From positions 1,860,001-1,924,000 of the forward strand of contig NZ_JACCAS010000002.1 in assembly GCF_013409255.1 (NCBI RefSeq): a stretch of 64,000 nt of DNA, read 5' to 3'. Positions 59,890-64,000 of this stretch are shown here, one piece after another. Below the pieces are notes generated by a model, which ran no database searches, had not been told where the DNA came from, and saw only the letters and a program-made list of their open reading frames with translations. Each line of letters starts with the position of its first letter. Position 1 is the first letter of the stretch. The translations under genes were made by a program, and so were the position numbers. The stretch is from Paraburkholderia bryophila (lineage in GTDB: Bacteria > Pseudomonadota > Gammaproteobacteria > Burkholderiales > Burkholderiaceae).

Positions 59890-60363
59890 CTACACAGCCG
59901 GATTCAATTGCCACAACGCGTGATTCAACGCCGCGGCGAACACCACCCAAGCTACATAGGGCACGAGCAGTCCACCTGCCCAGCGGTCCCGTCGCCAGAA
60001 CGCAAATGTCAGCACGGCGATCAAGACCAGCAGTATCGCGATATCGACCAACGCCATGTCTGGTCGATGCAGCCCGAAGAAAAGCCACATCCATGCTGCG
60101 TTGAACAGCAGTTGAACGGCCCATAAGACAATCGCGGCGCTTAGCCCATCGCGTTTCCACACGCGCCACGCGGCAATTGCCATCAGCACATACAGCACCG
60201 ACCACGCCGGCGGAAACACCCAGTTCGGCGGATTGAACGCAGGCTTTTGCAGCGCTGCGTACCAGGCGTCAGGTAGAAACTGGCTCGCGACTAATGCGGT
60301 GGCCAGCGTCAACAGCAGAAATACGATCAGCGACGGCAGACGACGCATTCCGGTTGCCTCCAT
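59890..60363 (-). CDS. TspO/MBR family tryptophan-rich protein
   Basis: A 157-residue membrane protein with five spans and the TspO signature: KPAFNPPNWVFPPAWSVLYVLMAIAAWRVW, LFFGLHRPDMALVDI and LLVPYVAWVVFAAALNHALWQLN. TspO proteins bind porphyrins and act in oxidative, light-linked regulation. It follows the photolyase gene by 41 bases on the same strand, probably as one operon. ATG 60348 is an alternative start five residues in. Confidence 0.9.
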   Translation of the reverse strand: MEATGMRRLPSLIVFLLLTLATALVASQFLPDAWYAALQKPAFNPPNWVFPPAWSVLYVLMAIAAWRVWKRDGLSAAIVLWAVQLLFNAAWMWLFFGLHRPDMALVDIAILLVLIAVLTFAFWRRDRWAGGLLVPYVAWVVFAAALNHALWQLNPAV

Positions 60364-60404
60364 GTAGGCATTTTCAATTCAATCCCAATGACGTGCGCGA
60401 GCAC

Positions 60405-61904
60405 TCACTTGCCGAAACGAGCCAGCGTACGGGCTCGCGCTTCCGCATGATCGACGATCGGCGCGGGATAATCCTCGCCCAACACCACCCCGAATTCCGC
60501 AAGCCGTTCCGTGCCAGCTAGCCACGGTGCATGGATCCATTTGGGCGGCAGCTTTGCCAGTTCGGGCAGATAGCGTTTGATGAAACGCCCTTCGGCATCG
60601 AATTTTTCGGACTGCGTGATCGGGTTGAAGATCCGGAAATACGGCTGTGCATCGCATCCCGTCGACGCCGCCCACTGCCAGCCGCCGTTATTCGCCGAAA
60701 AATCGAAGTCGTTCAGTTGCTCAGCGAAATAGCGCTCGCCGAGCCGCCAGTCCACTCCCAGATCCTTCACGAGAAAACTCGCCGTGACCATCCGCAAGCG
60801 GTTGTGCATGTAGCCCGTGCGGTTCAGTTGCAGCATCGCGGCATCGACCAGCGGATAACCGGTGCGGCCATCGCACCACGCGGCGAATGCCTCGTCCGCT
60901 TCCGGACCTTGTTCCCAGCGCAGCCGGTCGTACTCTTCCTTGAACGACGCGCCGCTTGCCAGTCGCGGATGATGCGCCAGGATCATGAAGTAAAAATCCC
61001 GCCAGATCAGTTCCGATAACCACGTGGCCGAGCCTTGGCCGTCGGGCTGCAGCGACATCTCGTGGGCGAGGCGCGCGAGCGTGCGAATCGAGACTGTGCC
61101 GAAGCGCAAATGCATCGACAGATAGCTTGGGCCCTTGGACGCGGGAAAGTCGCGCCGGTCGGCGTAGCTGTCGATGCGGGTCATGAAATCGTCGAGTAGC
61201 TGCTGCGCGCCGCTCACGCCGGTGGGCAGCGCCAGTTCCGCGAGATTGCTCGGCGCGAAACCAAGCTGCTTAAGTGTCGGCAATTGCCGATCCAGCGCAG
61301 CCGGCGGCGTGGCCAGATGTTCCGCGTAGGTTTCCACCGGATACGGCTTCAAATCGAATGCCGTCAATTGCTTGAGCCATGCGTTCTTGTACGGCGTGAA
61401 CACGGTGAACGGCTTCTTCTGGCCAGTTAGCACCTCGTCGCGCTCAAAGATCACCTGATCCTTGAAGGTCAGCAATTGGCGTCCGGCGTCGGCGAGACGT
61501 TCTTGCACCGTGTCGTCGCGTGCGATTGCCACGGGCTCGTAATCGTGATTCGCGAACACCGCGTCCACGCCGAGCTGGTCGGCAAGCTTCGGCACCAGTT
61601 CGGCCGGATCGCCATACAGCACGATCAGGCCGCCACCCTCGGCGCGCAGCGCCTCGTCCAGTTCGCCCAGCGCCGCCAGAATGAACTCGATGCGGCGGTC
61701 CTGCACGGGAGTATCCGGACGACGCGCCTGCCAGGCGTCGACTAGCGGCTGAAGGATCGTCGTGTCGAACACGAACACGCACCACACCTGTTCACAATGT
61801 TTGAGCGCGTAGTAAAGCGCGGCGTTGTCCGTGCCGCGCAGGTCGCGGCGGAACCAGACCAGACCGGTTTCGAAGGAGTCGTTCAGTCGTCGGACGCGTG
61901 TCAT
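60405..61904 (-). CDS. phrB: Deoxyribodipyrimidine photolyase
   Basis: A 499-residue photolyase that repairs cyclobutane pyrimidine dimers with blue light. N-terminal antenna domain starts GLVWFRRDLRGTDNAALYYAL; the C-terminal FAD domain has FPASKGPSYLSMHLRFG, ELIWRDFYFMIL, CDGRTGYPLVDAAMLQLNRTGYMHNRLRMVTASFL and DFSANNGGWQWAASTGCDAQPYFRIFNP. All match class I CPD photolyases. Probably co-transcribed with the TspO gene. Confidence 0.96.
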   Translation of the reverse strand: MTRVRRLNDSFETGLVWFRRDLRGTDNAALYYALKHCEQVWCVFVFDTTILQPLVDAWQARRPDTPVQDRRIEFILAALGELDEALRAEGGGLIVLYGDPAELVPKLADQLGVDAVFANHDYEPVAIARDDTVQERLADAGRQLLTFKDQVIFERDEVLTGQKKPFTVFTPYKNAWLKQLTAFDLKPYPVETYAEHLATPPAALDRQLPTLKQLGFAPSNLAELALPTGVSGAQQLLDDFMTRIDSYADRRDFPASKGPSYLSMHLRFGTVSIRTLARLAHEMSLQPDGQGSATWLSELIWRDFYFMILAHHPRLASGASFKEEYDRLRWEQGPEADEAFAAWCDGRTGYPLVDAAMLQLNRTGYMHNRLRMVTASFLVKDLGVDWRLGERYFAEQLNDFDFSANNGGWQWAASTGCDAQPYFRIFNPITQSEKFDAEGRFIKRYLPELAKLPPKWIHAPWLAGTERLAEFGVVLGEDYPAPIVDHAEARARTLARFGK

Positions 61905-62030
61905 CGGGTGCGAGAAGAGTTGGGTGAAGGTTGCTGTGGCTGGCGTCCAAAGCGCGGTCTGACGCGCCAGCGCCAGCGCGTTAGAGGATCGGATTGTCGT
62001 CGCACATTGCGTGCCGCGTCCAGAAACGAC

Positions 62031-62064
62031 AAAACGCCCGCCCCTATTGTGCAGGGAGCGGGCG
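62031..62064 (-). terminator. Terminator after ohr
   Basis: On the minus strand, 7-base GC arms (62058-62064 and 62035-62041) with additional inner pairs are followed by TTTTGT (62034 downwards). It lies about 70 bases after the ohr stop. Confidence 0.7.
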
Positions 62065-62132
62065 CTGTTCGCGGCGGCGCGGTTTGCCGCGCCATATCGC
62101 GTGATGCTTCAGCAATTCACCGAGGTCGCAGC

Positions 62133-62552
62133 TTACGCGACTTGCAGGCGAACCGCGACGTTGTTGCGCGTAGCGTTCGAGTACGGGCAAACCTGGTGAG
62201 CGGCGTCGACCAGTTCCTTCGCGGCGGCTGCCTCTAGACCCGGCAGCGACACCCGCAGTTCGATGTCGAGTGCGAAACCGCCGTTGTCGTTCGGGCCGAT
62301 GCCGACTTCCGCGGTGACTTGAGTGTCAGCCGGCAGCGTCTGCTTGTGCTGACCGGCGACGAACTTCATCGCGCTCAGGAAACACGCCGAGTAGCCTGCG
62401 GCAAACAGTTGTTCCGGATTCGTGCCCGCTGTACCGTTGCCGCCGAGTTCGCGCGGCGCCGCCAGCTTAACGTCCAATGCGTTGTCCGCCGATACTGCGC
62501 GGCCGTCGCGGCCACCGGTGCTCGTTGCGCTGGTCTTGTACAGAATGTTCAT
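62133..62552 (-). CDS. ohr: Organic hydroperoxide resistance protein
   Basis: A 139-residue thiol peroxidase reducing organic and fatty-acid hydroperoxides. The two catalytic cysteines are at residue 57 (AAGYSACFLSAM) and 122 (AHQVCPYSNATRNN), and the N-terminus MNILYKTSATSTGGRDG is typical. ATG 62552 is chosen for family length; the frame extends upstream into the promoter. Downstream of ohrR on the same strand, with its own OhrR-controlled promoter. Confidence 0.96.
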   Translation of the reverse strand: MNILYKTSATSTGGRDGRAVSADNALDVKLAAPRELGGNGTAGTNPEQLFAAGYSACFLSAMKFVAGQHKQTLPADTQVTAEVGIGPNDNGGFALDIELRVSLPGLEAAAAKELVDAAHQVCPYSNATRNNVAVRLQVA

Positions 62553-62645
62553 GGTGCTGCTCCTTTGTCTCGGTTGTCGGGATCTGCATGGTTGCCGCTG
62601 TTTGCCCGCCGTTCTGGCGGAGCGCTTTGGAAGCGGCATATGACT

Positions 62646-62674
62646 AAGATAGTACACAAATCATTAGTGTGCAA
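62646..62674 (-). promoter_or_regulatory. ohr promoter with OhrR operator in the spacer
   Basis: Minus strand TTGCAC (62669-62674), 17-base spacer, TATCTT (62646-62651). The inverted repeat ACACAAAT-C-ATTAGTGT (62654-62670, one mismatch) fills the spacer. A related repeat lies before ohrR, which supports its being the OhrR site. Confidence 0.72.
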
Positions 62675-62721
62675 ATGAAATTTCACATGGAGCCGATAGC
62701 CGGCCCGATGCACCAGGCGGA

Positions 62722-63174
62722 CTAGTGGTCCATGTAATCGTTGAGGGTAGTCCGCAAACGTGTCAAATCGTCGCGCAAACGCAGCAGGAATTCTGGTGTC
62801 TGCTGGGTCGCGCAGAAGATTTCGGCGGGCACTTCGCGCGCCTGGCGTTTCAGCGCGGTGCCGGCTTTGGTCAGGCGGATGTACACCAGTCGTTCATCGT
62901 CGACGCCGCGTACGCGCTCCAGCAGGCCTTGCGACTCGAGGCGCTTGAGCAGCGGCGTGACCGTCGCGGAATCGAGATTCAGACGCGCGGCCATGTCCTT
63001 GACCGTGACGTCGTCGCTCTCCCACAGCACCAGCATGGCCAGGTATTGCGGGTAGGTGAGCCCTAGCTTGTCGAGCAGCGGCTTGTAGGCTTTCGTCATG
63101 GCAAGCGAAGTCGAATAGAGCGCGAAGCAAAGTTGCTCGTCGAGCGTGAAGGGCAAAGCGGGGCGCTGGGTCAT
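62722..63174 (-). CDS. ohrR: Organic hydroperoxide sensor OhrR (MarR family)
   Basis: A 150-residue MarR-family repressor. The peroxide-sensing cysteine is Cys16 in LDEQLCFALYSTS, and Cys121 (EIFCATQQ) could be the resolving cysteine of a two-Cys OhrR. The winged helix is DVTVKDMAARLNLDSATVTPLLKRLE. Oxidation releases DNA and derepresses ohr. Upstream of ohr with 169 bases between. Confidence 0.93.
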   Translation of the reverse strand: MTQRPALPFTLDEQLCFALYSTSLAMTKAYKPLLDKLGLTYPQYLAMLVLWESDDVTVKDMAARLNLDSATVTPLLKRLESQGLLERVRGVDDERLVYIRLTKAGTALKRQAREVPAEIFCATQQTPEFLLRLRDDLTRLRTTLNDYMDH

Positions 63175-63188
63175 GATGCATCTCGTCT

Positions 63189-63227
63189 GGAATAGCGCAC
63201 AAATAGATTGCGCACAAACTATTGTGC
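63189..63227 (-). promoter_or_regulatory. ohrR promoter and OhrR-like operators
   Basis: Minus strand TTGTGC (63212-63217), 17-base spacer, TATTCC (63189-63194). GCACAA-ACTA-TTGTGC (63212-63227) covers the -35, and a second, imperfect repeat (GCACAAATAGATTGCGC, 63196-63212) fills the spacer. Both resemble the ohr site, indicating autoregulation. Confidence 0.65.
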
Positions 63228-63321
63228 CGCAAATCGATGTGCGATGACGAGTGCTGGGAAAGGGCGGGGAAAGGGCGGGCGCCAGAACAGCGCCCGCGCC
63301 TGAACAGCTTTCAGGCTTGAA

Positions 63322-64000
63322 TCAAGCCGCCGGCGTGGTCGGCAGATCCGGCGTCTCGGGCGTTTGCACGCCGAAGCAGCCGCGGTACGTCGCGTAAAAC
63401 GAGCAATACAGCATGGTCGTGACGATCATCGTGGCGGGCATGAGCACCGCGAACGCGAAGTCGGCCGCGCCCAGCGCCTGCATCAGCGCCGACAAACCGA
63501 GCGATACCGTGGTCGCGGCAGCGAACCACAGCGCGCCGAACACGATAAACGCGCCACGATTGCGCCAGCAGCTGACCACGCTGAAGAACATGGCCTTCAT
63601 GGGCGGCACGTCGTGCCAGGCGGCGAGAATCGGCGAGAACCAGAAAATCATCGCCACCGGAATGTAGAGCGCGAACGCGGCGAGGATCGCGAGCGGGATA
63701 TTGCTGTTGGCGATCGCTTCCTGATCCATGGCGGCGGCGCCGAGCATGACCTTCAGCAGCATGCCGCCGTCGGCGAGCGCCGAACCGGCCAGCACCAGCG
63801 CCATCGCGACGACATACAGCACGCCGAGCACCAGCAGCCGTTTGGCGACCACCGGACCATACGAGTGAAAGCCATCGACCAGAATGGTCGGGAACACCGG
63901 CTTGCCGGCGATCGTATTACGGCACGCGGCCATGAACCCGACCGCGACGCCCGGGATAAACGCCAGCGGCAATACGCCGCCGATCACCGGGATCTGCGCC
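63322..64000 (-). CDS. BPSS1780-like membrane protein (5' end outside window)
   Basis: The visible 226 codons encode a polytopic protein with about five or six hydrophobic segments, starting in the window with AQIPVIGGVLPLAFIPGVAVGFMAACR and ending in a polar TPETPDLPTTPAA tail. The reading frame is open to the window edge, so the true start lies beyond 64000; the GTG at 63987 is inside a hydrophobic segment and is not a likely start. It resembles the uncharacterised BPSS1780 family of Burkholderiales. No function is assigned. Confidence 0.75.
   Translation of the reverse strand, partial: AQIPVIGGVLPLAFIPGVAVGFMAACRNTIAGKPVFPTILVDGFHSYGPVVAKRLLVLGVLYVVAMALVLAGSALADGGMLLKVMLGAAAMDQEAIANSNIPLAILAAFALYIPVAMIFWFSPILAAWHDVPPMKAMFFSVVSCWRNRGAFIVFGALWFAAATTVSLGLSALMQALGAADFAFAVLMPATMIVTTMLYCSFYATYRGCFGVQTPETPDLPTTPAA

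Overview
The window is one continuous piece of a high-GC (about 64%) betaproteobacterial chromosome. Gene content and order point to Burkholderiaceae, most likely Paraburkholderia: asd-fimV-truA-trpF-trpB-methyltransferase-trpA-accD-folC-SPOR-cvpA-purF-metZ, a three-subunit FAD glucose dehydrogenase of the Burkholderia cepacia type, and a DUF3563 gene. I see no tRNA, rRNA, CRISPR array, insertion sequence or prophage.

Region 1 (1-15.8 kb, all + strand) is a biosynthetic block: aspartate-semialdehyde dehydrogenase, a FimV-like LysM protein, TruA, tryptophan genes trpF, trpB and trpA with an orphan DNA methyltransferase between trpB and trpA, accD, folC, a SPOR protein, CvpA, purF and metZ. metZ is preceded by a SAM-II-like riboswitch and an intrinsic terminator. 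Region 2 (15.8-23.1 kb) holds single genes: an AraC regulator, an FKBP prolyl isomerase, a degenerate histidine kinase, a CNNM/CorC-like membrane protein, a TauE/SafE permease, an M19 dipeptidase with an internal Tat signal, and a TetR regulator divergent from an NTF2-like protein across a palindromic operator.

Region 3 (23.1-41.7 kb, - strand) is a seven-gene alpha-glucan/trehalose cluster: glgE, treS-maltokinase, glgB, glgX, treZ, malQ, treY. Several stops and starts overlap. TreS and its maltokinase make maltose-1-phosphate from trehalose, GlgE polymerises it, GlgB branches, GlgX and MalQ trim and recycle, and TreY/TreZ return glucan to trehalose. The GlgE here carries an extra N-terminal GH13 module that has lost catalytic residues.

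Region 4 (42.1-49.8 kb) has a DUF1345 membrane protein, the FAD glucose dehydrogenase operon (gamma, alpha, cytochrome c), a metallophosphoesterase, a RES/Xre toxin-antitoxin pair and a secreted Lys/Ala-rich protein. Region 5 (49.8-57.9 kb) has an ArgP-like regulator, a DUF4160/DUF2442 pair, a second LysR regulator with a tautomerase, an SDR oxidoreductase, and the molybdate genes modE/modABC. Region 6 (57.9-64 kb) has a PAP2 phosphatase, a PHB-depolymerase-family esterase with a PhaR-like site upstream, a DUF3563 gene behind two palindromes, a photolyase-TspO pair, ohrR/ohr with recognisable operators, and a membrane protein cut by the window edge.

All assignments are by reading sequence and recalling families; no database search was run.
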